Shown: positions 13,449 to 22,348, numbered from the stretch's first letter. The stretch: DNA of 64,000 nucleotides from Streptomyces hoynatensis (GCF_003626535.1 NZ_RBAL01000024.1:1-64000); one strand, 5' to 3'. The notes: a model not told the origin generated them from the sequence alone. Numbers and translations are program-made.

Positions 13449-15072
13449 CCAGCAGGCGTGCCGCGGCGCGCACATCCGCGTCCAGGGGGCGGTCGGGGTC
13501 GACCGGGGGGATCGCGTCGGCGAGGGCGTCCAGGAGCGCGCCGCAGCGGGGCGCGGTGGGGCGCCTGGCCCCGACGTGGACGGCCTGGCGCAGGCCGAGG
13601 GCCAGCGAGCCGCACAGCAGGCCGAGCAACTCGGCCATGTCGTAGGCGCGCAGGGCGGCCTGGGTGCCGAAGGGGACGACGTCCTGGTTGTGCAGGTTCG
13701 TCGGCAGGCTCTGCATCCCGGCCGGCGTCGCGGCGCGGCGGATCTCCGCGACGAACGCGGTGGTCGCCAGTTGCACGCCCTGCAGGCCGTGCTGGACGCC
13801 GGGGGTGGTGGCCAGCATCGGCGGCAGTCCGCCGTTGCGCGCCGGGTCCACCAGGAGGTCCAGCTGGCGTTCCGCGAGGTTGCCCAGCTGGGCGGTGACG
13901 GAGGCGAGCAGGTCGGCGGCGAACGCGTCGGGCTGGCCGAAGAAGTTCCCGCCGTGCACCACCTTCCCCTCCCCCGCCTCCGGCGCCTCGCCCGGTGCGC
14001 CTGTCTCCCCCGTTGCGCCTGCCTCCCCCGTCGCGCCTGCCTCGCCCGTTACGCCTGCCTCGCCCGTCGCGCCTGCCTCGCCCGTTACGCCTGCCTCGCC
14101 CGTTACGCCCGGGAAGAACAGCGGGTTGTCGCTGACGCCGCCGAGGTCCGCGGCGACCACGCCGTCGACGTAACGCAGCGCGTCCTCGGCCGCGCCGAGG
14201 AGCTGGGGGGCGCAGCGGATGCTGTACGGCTCCTGAAGCGGCCGGGTGCCGGAGGGCGTGGTGCCGGCGAGGGTACGCCGCATGCGCGCGCCCACCTCGA
14301 TCGCGCCGGGGTGGCCGTAGGCGCGCAGCAGGTCGGCGTCGAGGAAGCCGGGATCGCAGCCGAGGAGGTCGGCCAGCAGGCAGGTGAGCGCGGCCAGCGA
14401 GCGGTGCGCGGCGCGGACGGCGTCCCGGGCCAGTGCCGTGGCCGCGGTGGTGACGGAGGTGCCGTTGACGAGGGCGAGCGCGTCGCGCCCGTCCAGGGAG
14501 AGCGGGCGCAGCCCGGCGGCGGTCAGCGCCTCGGCGGCCGGCATCCGGACGCCGTCCAGGTAGGCGTGTCCCCGGCCGCGCAGCGCCTGCGTGGCGTAGG
14601 CGAGCGGGATCAGGTCGCCGCTGGCGCCGACGGAGCCGTAGCGGGGCACGGCGGGCGAGAAGGTGGTGGCGAACATCGCGGCGAGCCGCTCGACGACCTC
14701 GACGGAGACGCCGGAGAGGCCCTGGGCGAGGGACCAGGTGCGCAACAGCAGGGCGGCGCGGGCGATTTCCTGCGGCAGGTCGGGGCCCTGTCCCGCGCCC
14801 AGGTGCGCCAGGGTGTTGTCGCACTGGTCGGCCTCGTCCGCGCGGCCCGCGTAGCCGACGAGCGCGCCGAACCCCGTGGTGGCGCCGTAGATGCTGCGCC
14901 CCTCGCCGCCCTCGCCGCCCCCGCCCTGCCGGAGGGCGCGGAAGCGGCGGCGGCCCCGGTCGACGCGCGCGCGGACCTCGTCGTCCACGGCGACGGCCAG
15001 CGGGGCCGCCGCGCGGCCCAGGGCGGCGGCCTCCAGGGGGCCGGTGAGCGAGACGGTGTCCTTGGTCAGCAC
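13429..15072 (-). CDS. MIO-type aromatic amino acid ammonia-lyase, tyrosine-type selectivity
   Basis: 547 aa from GTG 15072. It belongs to the HAL/PAL/TAL family: Tyr62 in 'IYGATTGFG', MIO-forming Ala150-Ser151-Gly152 in 'YGSVGASGDLIPLA', and 'LQEPYSIRCAPQ' at 279-290. At the selectivity position it has His90-Leu91 ('TLAHLGAG'), the pair seen in tyrosine ammonia-lyases; histidine lyases have Ser-His there. The expected reaction is L-tyrosine to p-coumarate plus ammonia. An insertion (about 322-368) of GEAGA/VT repeats splits 'DNPLFFP' from 'VVHGGNFFG'. It is last in a three-gene operon with a ligase and a monooxygenase, which argues against histidine catabolism. Confidence 0.85.
   Translation of the reverse strand: MLTKDTVSLTGPLEAAALGRAAAPLAVAVDDEVRARVDRGRRRFRALRQGGGGEGGEGRSIYGATTGFGALVGYAGRADEADQCDNTLAHLGAGQGPDLPQEIARAALLLRTWSLAQGLSGVSVEVVERLAAMFATTFSPAVPRYGSVGASGDLIPLAYATQALRGRGHAYLDGVRMPAAEALTAAGLRPLSLDGRDALALVNGTSVTTAATALARDAVRAAHRSLAALTCLLADLLGCDPGFLDADLLRAYGHPGAIEVGARMRRTLAGTTPSGTRPLQEPYSIRCAPQLLGAAEDALRYVDGVVAADLGGVSDNPLFFPGVTGEAGVTGEAGATGEAGVTGEAGATGEAGATGETGAPGEAPEAGEGKVVHGGNFFGQPDAFAADLLASVTAQLGNLAERQLDLLVDPARNGGLPPMLATTPGVQHGLQGVQLATTAFVAEIRRAATPAGMQSLPTNLHNQDVVPFGTQAALRAYDMAELLGLLCGSLALGLRQAVHVGARRPTAPRCGALLDALADAIPPVDPDRPLDADVRAAARLLVTSALP
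13969..14109 (-). repeat. 15-bp tandem repeat inside the ammonia-lyase gene
   Basis: About seven copies of a 15-bp unit close to gcctgcctcgcccgt on the plus strand, coding for the pentapeptide GEAG(A/V)T. It adds about 45 residues in frame in a surface loop of the enzyme family. Confidence 0.85.
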
Positions 15073-15095
15073 ACGGCCAACGTAGGCGGGGAATC

Positions 15096-16631
15096 TCAGA
15101 GCGCTCTGAAATCCGTGCCGGCGGCCGGGCGGGCGACGCCCGCGGGCGGGGCGGGGGCTCGTCCGCCGCCCTCGGCGAGCCGCCGCTTGTCGGGCTTTCC
15201 CGCGGGCGTGAGCGGCACCTGGTCGATGAGGGTGAGGCGGGCGGGCGCGCAGGCCGCGCCGAGGTGCGCCGTCACCAGCTCGCGCAGTTCGCCCAGGCCG
15301 GGGGCGCGGCCCGCGGCGGGCACCACGAAGGCGTGCACCGCCTCCCCGGTGTCCTCGTCGGGGACGGCGGCCACGTACGCCTCGGCCACCGCGGGGTGAG
15401 TGGCGAGCACCCGCTCGATGGGGCCGGCGTAGTGCACGTTGGCGTTGACGATGACCACGTCGCGGACGCGGCCGGTGAGCCACAGCCGGCCCTCGGCGTC
15501 GAGGTGGCCGAGGTCGCGGGTGCGGACCCAGCCGTCGGTGAATACCTCGGCGGTGAGGCCGGGTTCGCGCCAGTAGCCCGCGCTCTGCGCCGGGGTCCTG
15601 ACGAAGAGCTCGCCGTCGGCCCCGGGCGGGAGGGGGCGGCCCGCGGGGTCCCTGACCTCCAGGTCGACGGGCGGCACGCCCAGCGAACCCGGCTCGTCCG
15701 CCGGGGTGGCCATGGAGATGGTGCCGGTCTCGGTCTGCCCGTACCCGTGGAAGACGACCGGCCCGAGCACCTCCGCGGCCTCGCGCAGCCGCCCCGGCGC
15801 CAGCGGGGAACCTGACAGCATCAGCGCGCGCAGCCCGCCGAGGTCCACGGGGGACTCGCGCTGGCTCGCCACGAGCTTCGTCAGCCGGGCCACGGTGATG
15901 ACGCTCGCGCTCGCCCGGAGCCGTACGAGGGCCTCGGGGAAGGCCGGCGGGTCGGCGGTGACCAGGACCCCGCCGGCGGCGAGCGTGAGCAGCCCGTACT
16001 CCATCATCACCTGGCTCGCCAGGCTGCCGAACACGAGGAACCGGTCCAGGCGGGTGGCGAGTTCGCGGATGGCGGGCGGCCAGTCCCCCGGCCGCAGCGT
16101 CCAGGCCGCGGTCATCGCCGCGTAGGTCTGGGCGCAGGCCTTGGGGAGGCCGGTGCTGCCGCTGGTGTGGATGAGCCGGGCCACGTCCCCCGGCCGCGCC
16201 GTGATCACCGGCCGCGCGCCGTCGTCCGCGCACGCCAGCAACTCGCCGAGGGCGAGCACGGACCTGGCACGTGCGGGGGGCGGGGCGCCGGCTCTCTCCG
16301 GCAGGCCGTCGGGGCGGTCGGTGACCACGAACGCGACGTCCGCGAGCAGTTGGTCCTGCTGAGCGGCGGTCAGGCCGGGCCGCAGCCCGACGACGCGGGC
16401 GCCGGCGACGTGGGCCGCGATGACGGCGGCGAACGCGTCGGGGCTCACCCCGAGCAGCAGCGCGACGCCGTCACCGGGCCGGACGCCGTGCCGCCGCAGG
16501 CCGCGCGTGACCCGCCGCACGGCCCCGAGGAGTTCCGCGCCGGACACGGTCCGGCCGGCGTGCTCGAACACCGGGCGGTCGCCCGCCGCGTCGAGCAGAT
16601 CGAGCACGCCGCCGGGGAACTGCTCAGCCAA
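15096..16631 (-). CDS. AMP-forming acyl-CoA/acid ligase
   Basis: 511 aa. ANL-superfamily motifs are present in order: P-loop 'HTSGSTGLPKA', 'GYGQTETG', 'TRDLGHLD', hinge 'LTGRVRDVV', and the late catalytic Lys in 'AGKPDKRRL'. It activates a carboxylic acid as adenylate, then usually thioesterifies CoA. With a tyrosine-type ammonia-lyase downstream, p-coumarate is the natural guess for the substrate, as for 4-coumarate-CoA ligases. Its start overlaps the monooxygenase stop by 8 bp, and 23 bp separate it from the lyase. The Ala/Pro-rich C-terminal tail is probably disordered. Confidence 0.85.
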   Translation of the reverse strand: MAEQFPGGVLDLLDAAGDRPVFEHAGRTVSGAELLGAVRRVTRGLRRHGVRPGDGVALLLGVSPDAFAAVIAAHVAGARVVGLRPGLTAAQQDQLLADVAFVVTDRPDGLPERAGAPPPARARSVLALGELLACADDGARPVITARPGDVARLIHTSGSTGLPKACAQTYAAMTAAWTLRPGDWPPAIRELATRLDRFLVFGSLASQVMMEYGLLTLAAGGVLVTADPPAFPEALVRLRASASVITVARLTKLVASQRESPVDLGGLRALMLSGSPLAPGRLREAAEVLGPVVFHGYGQTETGTISMATPADEPGSLGVPPVDLEVRDPAGRPLPPGADGELFVRTPAQSAGYWREPGLTAEVFTDGWVRTRDLGHLDAEGRLWLTGRVRDVVIVNANVHYAGPIERVLATHPAVAEAYVAAVPDEDTGEAVHAFVVPAAGRAPGLGELRELVTAHLGAACAPARLTLIDQVPLTPAGKPDKRRLAEGGGRAPAPPAGVARPAAGTDFRAL

Positions 16632-18168
16632 GGGTGGCTCGCAGGAACTCGACGAGCGGCTGCCGGTGGACCTCGGGGATGTCCCAGTCGTTCTCCAGGT
16701 TCTCCGCGAGGTGGTGGGTGCCGGCCAGGACGCCGTCGCGGTAGTGGCGGACCACGGGGTGGAGGTAGGTGGAGTCCATGGCGTGCTCGACGTCGTTCTC
16801 GGTCACGCGCGGGACGTTGACGTCGAACGGGTCGACCGCGTCGTGGCCCGAGCCGTACTCCAGGTCGACGACGAACCGGTGTGCGGCGGCGCCGAGGCCG
16901 CCGTCGGTGACGTAGTCGAGCGGGACCTCCTCCAGGTAACGGGCCTGGTCACCGTCCACCTCGACCACGTCGCCGAGGACCCCGAACTGCTGCCAGAGGC
17001 CCGAGGAGCGGTTGACGCGGGCGATGAGGGCGTCGGCGATCGCCTCGGGTTCCGCGGCCAGCCGCTCGGCCGGCCAGGGCGTGTCGTGATGGCGGGAGCC
17101 GAGGATGCGGTGCAGGGCACGGGCGCCGTAGCGGTAGCCGTGGATGAAGCCGTTGGTCCCCTTCTTGAAGTCGCGCTGCTGGGTCAGCGTGCCGGCGAAG
17201 TACAGGCCCGGCACGTTCACCGACTCGTAGGCGGAGGTCTGCCCGGGGAACCGGTCGTCGATGACGAGCGCGGGGCGGCAGGTCTCGTCGAAGATCGTGG
17301 TGTCGAGACGGAAGCCGGTGCACAGGATGATGCGGTCGTAGTGGAGCACCCGGAGCCGTTCCGTGGTCCTGGCGTAACGGAACTCGACCCGGAACCCGCC
17401 GCCGGCGGTCTTCTCGATGTTCTCCACGGTGCCGTCCAGGACCGCGTTCTGCGATTTGAGCTGGTAGCTGTCCAAGAAGTTGTTGTTCACCGCGCGCAGA
17501 TGACCGACGAAGTGTGTCTGCCAGGCCATCTTGACCGAGTGCGGGCCCGCGACGTGGATGACCGCGGCCTTCTCCATGAGGGAGTCGGCGGTCTCGAACG
17601 CGGAGTTGCCCTTGCCGACGACCAGCACCCGCTGGTTGGTGAAGGACGCCGGGTCGGTGGCGAACTCGTCGTAGCGCTCGGCGAGTTCGATGCCCGGAAT
17701 GTCCGGCACCCGGAGCCGGGAGACGCCGGTCGCCACGACGACGCGCCGGGCCTGCCAGGTCCGTCCCGAGTCGTCGAGAACGGAGAACCCGTCGTCCGTC
17801 CGGGAGATCCGGACGACCTCGGTCCCGTACTCGGCGCGGATGCCCGAGCGCTCGGCGAAGTCGGCCAGATAGCGGACGAAGTCGTCGGCGGCGGGGAAGT
17901 AGCGCTCGCTGTACCGGGCGAAGCGCAGTTCCGGGTCGTCGGTGAGCAGTGAGTTCCAGTCCATGCGGAGGTTGAGCTCCGGATCGGTGAATCCGGTGTT
18001 CACCTTGTTGATCGAGATCAGCTGGCGATGCCTGGGGTACGTGGTGAAGAACGTCCCCGGCCCGTTTCCCCGTTCCAGGACGACGTAGTCGCGTCCCTCG
18101 CGTTCCAGCAGAGCGGCGAGCTGAAGTCCGGCCGGTCCGGCCCCGATGATCAGGTAATCGCGCACCAT
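16624..18168 (-). CDS. FAD-dependent NAD(P)H monooxygenase
   Basis: 514 aa. The N-terminal Rossmann motif 'YLIIGAGPAGLQLAALL' binds FAD. A second one, 'RVLVVGKGNSAFETADSL' near 205, binds NAD(P)H. 'ATGVSRLRVPDIPG' is the linker of FMO-type enzymes. The chain is longer than bacterial FMOs and has a C-terminal domain rich in His/Tyr. It resembles FOXRED2-like oxidoreductases seen beside biosynthetic genes. It is first in the operon; the ATG at 18168 has no clear ribosome site, so a short leader is likely. Substrate unknown: an amine or aromatic oxygenation step is inferred. Confidence 0.75.
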   Translation of the reverse strand: MVRDYLIIGAGPAGLQLAALLEREGRDYVVLERGNGPGTFFTTYPRHRQLISINKVNTGFTDPELNLRMDWNSLLTDDPELRFARYSERYFPAADDFVRYLADFAERSGIRAEYGTEVVRISRTDDGFSVLDDSGRTWQARRVVVATGVSRLRVPDIPGIELAERYDEFATDPASFTNQRVLVVGKGNSAFETADSLMEKAAVIHVAGPHSVKMAWQTHFVGHLRAVNNNFLDSYQLKSQNAVLDGTVENIEKTAGGGFRVEFRYARTTERLRVLHYDRIILCTGFRLDTTIFDETCRPALVIDDRFPGQTSAYESVNVPGLYFAGTLTQQRDFKKGTNGFIHGYRYGARALHRILGSRHHDTPWPAERLAAEPEAIADALIARVNRSSGLWQQFGVLGDVVEVDGDQARYLEEVPLDYVTDGGLGAAAHRFVVDLEYGSGHDAVDPFDVNVPRVTENDVEHAMDSTYLHPVVRHYRDGVLAGTHHLAENLENDWDIPEVHRQPLVEFLRATLG

Positions 18169-18398
18169 GAACCGGACGGTAGCGGCGCGATATCAGAAGC
18201 CTCTGAGAACCGCACACGCCCCCACAGGCACCGGCCGGCGCCGGGCCGGGCGGGGGCCAGCGGCACGGGGTGTTGCCGGGGCGAGCCGGCGGCGGCGTTT
18301 GCCGACCGGGTGCCGACGTAGGCGTCAATGCCCGCCGCGGCTTCCTGCCGAGGTGCGCCGGCGAGCTTCCGACGCAATTGCACGAGGAGCGCCAACGG

Positions 18399-18698
18399 TC
18401 AGGCTTCGTCCAAATTCATCAACACAGCGCCGGCCACTCGTGCGTCGGGCGGCTCGGCGACGCCCCCTTCGATCATCGCCGCGACTCGATCGGGCAACCG
18501 CGCCACCGAATCGCCCATGATGTCCGGCAACCCGGGGTAGCCAGGAAGCCCAAGCTCCTCACTGACCCGACTCCATTGCCGCACTGCGTCGCGCTCGGCC
18601 AGGTCCAGCCGTTCGGGCCCTCCCGGCGGGAACAGATCCGAATCCGCGGACCATTCCGGGGAGGAACGAGCACCGTAATCCACCCCCGGCACACTCAT
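18399..18698 (-). pseudogene. Hypothetical C-terminal fragment, probably frameshifted from the zinc-ribbon gene
   Basis: 99 residues from ATG 18698: 'MSVPGVDYGARSSPEWSADS', then 'ERDAVRQWSRVSEELGLPGY' and an end 'VLMNLDEA'. Codon use is plausible but less GC-biased than neighbours. It overlaps the zinc-ribbon frame (18559-18855) in another phase, with no good ribosome site. The simplest reading is one gene of about 150 codons broken by a frameshift near 18700. I do not recognise the family. Confidence 0.4.
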
Positions 18699-18855
18699 CG
18701 GGCTTGGCGACGGCCCGGAGAGTTCGGCAGAGGGACGGCGCATACGGCACCGGGGGCGTGCGGCGTGATTCGGCCGACCCACGCAAAGAAATGCCGCAGC
18801 TCGGGCAAAAGTTGAAGCGGTCGGAGACTTCCTCACCACACCCGCACGATGACAT
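18559..18855 (-). pseudogene. Zinc-ribbon small protein, probable N-terminal part of a broken gene
   Basis: ATG 18855 follows 'gaagggga' at a good distance. It begins 'MSSCGCGEEVSDRFNFCPSC', a zinc ribbon with Cys4, Cys6, Cys17 and Cys20. After about 60 residues the frame turns into Arg/Gly/Ala shadow-type sequence, while the neighbouring frame becomes coding-like. This suggests a frameshift joining it to 18399-18698. Confidence 0.45.
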
Positions 18856-19420
18856 CGCCGCGTCCCCTTCACGATCCTCAGCCGCAGCAGCCGCGCCCGA
18901 GCCCACCACCTCTCACCCCTCAACCTTCGGATGTGCCGTACACCCCTGTGCGAGGTGTTCCGGGCGGGCCAAACGGCGCGACACCTCCTCCTGAGAGCGG
19001 CCGAGACCGCGGCGCGAGCCGCACGACCGTTCCGCGCGGACGAGTGCCGCCGCCGGCCGGCAACCCGACCTGCCACGTCGGCGTGTACGCACCGGCGGAC
19101 TGTGACCTGCCGCACACCTTACGGCGTTTCGCCCGCCGCCCGGCGGGCCCCTCTCGGCCCACCCCCTGTCCCCAAGCAGCGCGATCGACATCGTGAGACC
19201 GCGCAGCAACACTGCGCGCTTCCCGCGCCGCCGCCAGAGCGGAAGCTCACCCACATCGGGATGCCATCGATCGCTGCTAAGTTCTGCCCACCACCTTCCC
19301 TACGACGCCGACTGCGGCTCCCACGACGCGAGTTGCCGAGTCGAGGGGAGTAGGGCGGTGGATTGCGCAGCATCACTGCGCGCATGACGCCTTGGATGCG
19401 AAGACAGGGGGCACCACGAA
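18856..19420. other. Intergenic region, no gene assigned
   Basis: Frames are open on both strands but none has a family-like stretch. A proline-rich + frame (18849-19196) overlaps the zinc-ribbon start and was not accepted. Composition is somewhat lower in GC than the flanks, as often at sites of past insertion. Confidence 0.4.
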
Positions 19421-19537
19421 GTGAAGTCGTTAATCGAACTGCTTGCCAAAGCGATGCAGAGCACGGGGACAACGCTGCGACTGTGCCTGCTGATGCTGGC
19501 TGCCGCAGCGGCGTACGCCATCAGCCAGCTGCAGTAG
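19421..19537 (+). CDS. 38-aa single-span membrane peptide
   Basis: GTG 19421 to TAG 19537. It starts 'MKSLIELLAKAMQSTGTTLR' and continues with a hydrophobic span 'LCLLMLAAAAAYAISQL'. An amphipathic N-terminus followed by one membrane helix is typical of small inner-membrane peptides. The fourth codon is TTA, the rare bldA-read codon. It ends 28 bp before the methylase gene, with 'aggag' between them, so both may be one transcript. The function is unknown. Confidence 0.5.
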   Translation: MKSLIELLAKAMQSTGTTLRLCLLMLAAAAAYAISQLQ

Positions 19538-19565
19538 GCCGGCCCGAAGCGAGGAGATCAGAACC

Positions 19566-21650
19566 ATGGAGACGGAAAGCCAGGCCGCGCACGCCGCACA
19601 CGTCGTCGACCGGCTGTGGCGTGCGTACGCGCCCTACCAGCGGGGCCGGAACACGTCCGACGACGTCGCGTCCATGCTCGCCATCCTGGTACTTGCAGGC
19701 TTCGTCGAGTCGGCGGGTGAGTCGGGGGACACGTTCGTCACGTTGTGGAGGCGAGCCGTCGAGGAGGCCCGCATCGGTCTCTCGCCGCTGAAGGACCTGC
19801 GCACCGCGCTGAAGAGCGCCGGCCGGCATCCCCGCTTCCCCGTGCGCAACGCGCGCTACTTCGACGCCGGGGTCCTCGGCCTCGACGAGGGACCGGAGGA
19901 CGCGCCCTGGATGGCCGCATTCCTCACGGCGTTGTGGAGGCCTCCGACGGTGACCGAGGCCGGGTTGCCCGAGGTGTGCGAACTCCTTCTCGAGCGCCAC
20001 GCTCAGGAGGGCACTTCCTCCGCCGGCGAGTTTTACACGCCGCGAGCCGTCGCGCGTTTGATCACCGCGTTGGCGTCCCCGCGCCCCGGAGACCGGATGC
20101 TCGATCCGGCGTGCGGGTCCGGCAGTCTGCTCGCGGCCGCTGCGCAGCGCACGCGCCGCGCCGGCCGCGTGGATGGCGACTCGTACGAGGCGTACGCCAC
20201 GGACCGCGGCAATCCTCGGCTGGCGATGATGAACCTGGCCATCCACGGCGTCGAAGGACCGGTCGTACACGCCGCGGACCCGGTGTCGTTGTTCCGGAGC
20301 CGGGGCGGCAGCCCTGCCGACCGGGTGGTAAGCAACCCACCGTTCAACCAGCGCATCGAGGAGGTGGACATCGTTCGCTGGCCCTTCGGGGTGCCACCTC
20401 GGTCCAACGCCAATTTCGCCTGGCTCCAGCTCGCGTGGGCCCGGCTGAGCACAGACGGGATCGCCGTATTGATCATGCCGCCGCGAGCCGCCTGGTCCGA
20501 GGGCAGCGAGGCGGCAATCCGGGCAAACATGATCAGGAATGGCACGCTCCTCAGCATCATTTCTCTGCCGGCACATCTTTTCGCTCATACCGCGATACCC
20601 GTGCACGTCTGGGTGCTGGCCCGCGACAAGTCCCACCACCTCCCGGCCGACGCGAGGCGTTCCGTTCTCTTCATCGACGCCAGTCGGCTCGGCACACGTG
20701 CGCCGCGGCAACGAAACACGCTGACCGCGGCGGATGTGGAGCGCATCAGCGGGCGGCTGCACGCATGGCGGCGATCTCCCCGGTCGACGCCCGACGAGCC
20801 AGGGTTTTCCCGGTCGGTCTCGCACGAAGAGATCCTCCGAAACGAGGCAAGTCTTGACCCCAGGCTGTATGTCGACGCCGAGTCTGCCGGGCCGAGGACG
20901 GCGCCGGAAATGAGTCGCCTGCTCGACGAGCTGATTCGACACGACCAGACGGCGTCAGGTTCGAGCGCCGACCTCTGGCAAAGCCTCGACAAGTGCGCCC
21001 AGTTGGTCCGCGACGCAGTCGGCCTTCCGCGCCTGCCGCTCCGGAGGATCGTCGAGGGCCCCGTGGGTGGGGATGCCGACGACCAGACGCCGGGTGAATT
21101 CCTGGCGGGGCCTTCCGGGAGCCTTATCCGTGCCGAAGAATACGTGGATTCCGGAGGCATTCCCGTGGTCATGCCCAAGGACCTGACGGGCGATGACTTC
21201 AGCACGGAGAGCATCAGATACATCACCGAAGAGAAGGCCCATGGGCTGGGCCGCTACCGCCTGAGGCCCGGCGATGTGGTGCTGGCACGCCGCGGCGAGC
21301 TGGGGCGGTGTGCCGTCGTCCGGGAGGAACAGGTCGGCTGGGTCTGCGGTACCGGCTGCTTCGTGCTTCGGCCCCCGGCATGGCTCAACGCGCACTACCT
21401 CGTGGCGTACCTCCGTGGCCGGGAGGCACGCACGTGGCTTGAGGCCCACTCCACGGGGAGCATGACCATGAAAACGATCTCTCTCAAGGTGCTGGGGGAA
21501 TTGCCGGTCGCGCTGCCTGATCTCGGCACACAGCAGGCGATCGCCCGGGCGATGAAGCAGCTGGACGAACGCGAGCGGCTGCTGCGAGAGCAGCTGGCCC
21601 TCACTCGCGAGATCCGCGGCGGCGCAGTCCACGGGCTCTTTTCGGGCTGA
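19566..21650 (+). CDS. Type I-like N6-adenine DNA methylase with fused specificity domain
   Basis: 694 aa; ATG 19566 has 'aggag' 11 bp upstream. A helical N-terminus precedes the N-6 methylase core: 'GEFYTPRAVARLI', SAM motif 'LDPACGSGSLLAAAA' (179-193) and catalytic NPPF (257-260). From about 515 an HsdS-like target-recognition half follows ('RYRLRPGDVVLARRGELGRC', then 'TGSMTMKTISLKVLGELPV') with a C-terminal coiled coil. M and S in one chain with a single recognition half is unusual; classic systems use separate subunits and two halves. No HsdR lies in the window, so it may be an orphan methylase. Confidence 0.8.
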   Translation: METESQAAHAAHVVDRLWRAYAPYQRGRNTSDDVASMLAILVLAGFVESAGESGDTFVTLWRRAVEEARIGLSPLKDLRTALKSAGRHPRFPVRNARYFDAGVLGLDEGPEDAPWMAAFLTALWRPPTVTEAGLPEVCELLLERHAQEGTSSAGEFYTPRAVARLITALASPRPGDRMLDPACGSGSLLAAAAQRTRRAGRVDGDSYEAYATDRGNPRLAMMNLAIHGVEGPVVHAADPVSLFRSRGGSPADRVVSNPPFNQRIEEVDIVRWPFGVPPRSNANFAWLQLAWARLSTDGIAVLIMPPRAAWSEGSEAAIRANMIRNGTLLSIISLPAHLFAHTAIPVHVWVLARDKSHHLPADARRSVLFIDASRLGTRAPRQRNTLTAADVERISGRLHAWRRSPRSTPDEPGFSRSVSHEEILRNEASLDPRLYVDAESAGPRTAPEMSRLLDELIRHDQTASGSSADLWQSLDKCAQLVRDAVGLPRLPLRRIVEGPVGGDADDQTPGEFLAGPSGSLIRAEEYVDSGGIPVVMPKDLTGDDFSTESIRYITEEKAHGLGRYRLRPGDVVLARRGELGRCAVVREEQVGWVCGTGCFVLRPPAWLNAHYLVAYLRGREARTWLEAHSTGSMTMKTISLKVLGELPVALPDLGTQQAIARAMKQLDERERLLREQLALTREIRGGAVHGLFSG

Positions 21651-21753
21651 CGCTCGCCGCGCGATTCTGCCTCGCCCGGTTCGGGCCCGAGGAACTCGGT
21701 GGCAACCACGGGCGAGGCGAGGCGGCGTAGTCGGCGGGGCGTCGCGGGGCGCG

Positions 21754-22158
21754 TCAGGGCCGGGGGTGGTGTGGGTCCGCCGCGCGGGCGGCCTTCTTTT
21801 CCTTGAGGCGCGCCGCTTCCTTTCTGACCTCGGCCTGGGTGGCGCGTTCCTGCTGGAGCCACTCGGGGAGTTCCCGTTTCAGCGCGTCGATCTGCTCCGT
21901 GGTGAGGGCCTCGGTGACTCCGCCGCGGGCGAGGCCCGCGATGGAGACGCCGAGCCGCGCCGCGACCACCTGCCGGGGGTGCGGGCCGTTGCGCCGCAGG
22001 TTCAGCAGCCACTCGGGGGGATCGGCCTGCAGCGCGCTCAGCTCGCTACGCGAGACGAGACCCTCCTGAAACTCGGCGGGGGTGGCCGGGAGGTACACGC
22101 CCAGCTTCTTGGCCGCCGTCGCGGGCTTCATCGTCTGGTCGGTCCGGTGCGAGGTCAT
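21754..22158 (-). CDS. DUF5997 family protein
   Basis: 134 aa from ATG 22158. It begins 'MTSHRTDQTMKPATAAKKLG' and continues 'YLPATPAEFQEGLVSRSEL', the DUF5997 signature, then 'PPEWLLNLRRNGPHPRQVVA' with a helix-turn-helix-like 'VAARLGVSIAGLARGGV'. It ends in a charged coiled coil. It is likely a small DNA- or protein-binding factor. It is divergent from a LysR-like sensor protein, a pairing I have seen repeatedly in Streptomyces. Confidence 0.8.
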   Translation of the reverse strand: MTSHRTDQTMKPATAAKKLGVYLPATPAEFQEGLVSRSELSALQADPPEWLLNLRRNGPHPRQVVAARLGVSIAGLARGGVTEALTTEQIDALKRELPEWLQQERATQAEVRKEAARLKEKKAARAADPHHPRP

Positions 22159-22184
22159 GGGCCAAGGGTAACGAGCGCGCCCGA

Positions 22185-22335
22185 AGCCGACCGAAGCCGA
22201 TCCGATGTGGCCCGAAGCGCTCTGAAGCGGTCTGAAGCGGAACTGTGGCGTCCGATCTGGTCCGATGCCGTCCGAGGCGGCGCGGGGCGGTCCGAGGGGG
22301 AACGGTGCCGTCCGAGGCGGTCGGATGCGGAGCGG
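22185..22335. repeat. Degenerate 10-11 bp repeats in the shared promoter region
   Basis: About a dozen copies of tccga(a/t/g)gcggt-like units, among them 'tctgaagcggtctgaagcgg' at 22221-22240, fill the interval between the two divergent starts. The helical spacing could phase binding of a regulator, or the array may be slippage. Confidence 0.6.
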
Positions 22336-22348
22336 ATAGCCTGGCGAG

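Noticed and set aside
13969..14109. CRISPR array
   Set aside because: The 15-bp units are directly adjacent with no unique spacers and are in frame inside an enzyme gene.
18849..19196. Proline-rich plus-strand ORF
   Set aside because: Overlaps the zinc-ribbon start on the other strand; third-position bias is unclear and no family is recognisable.
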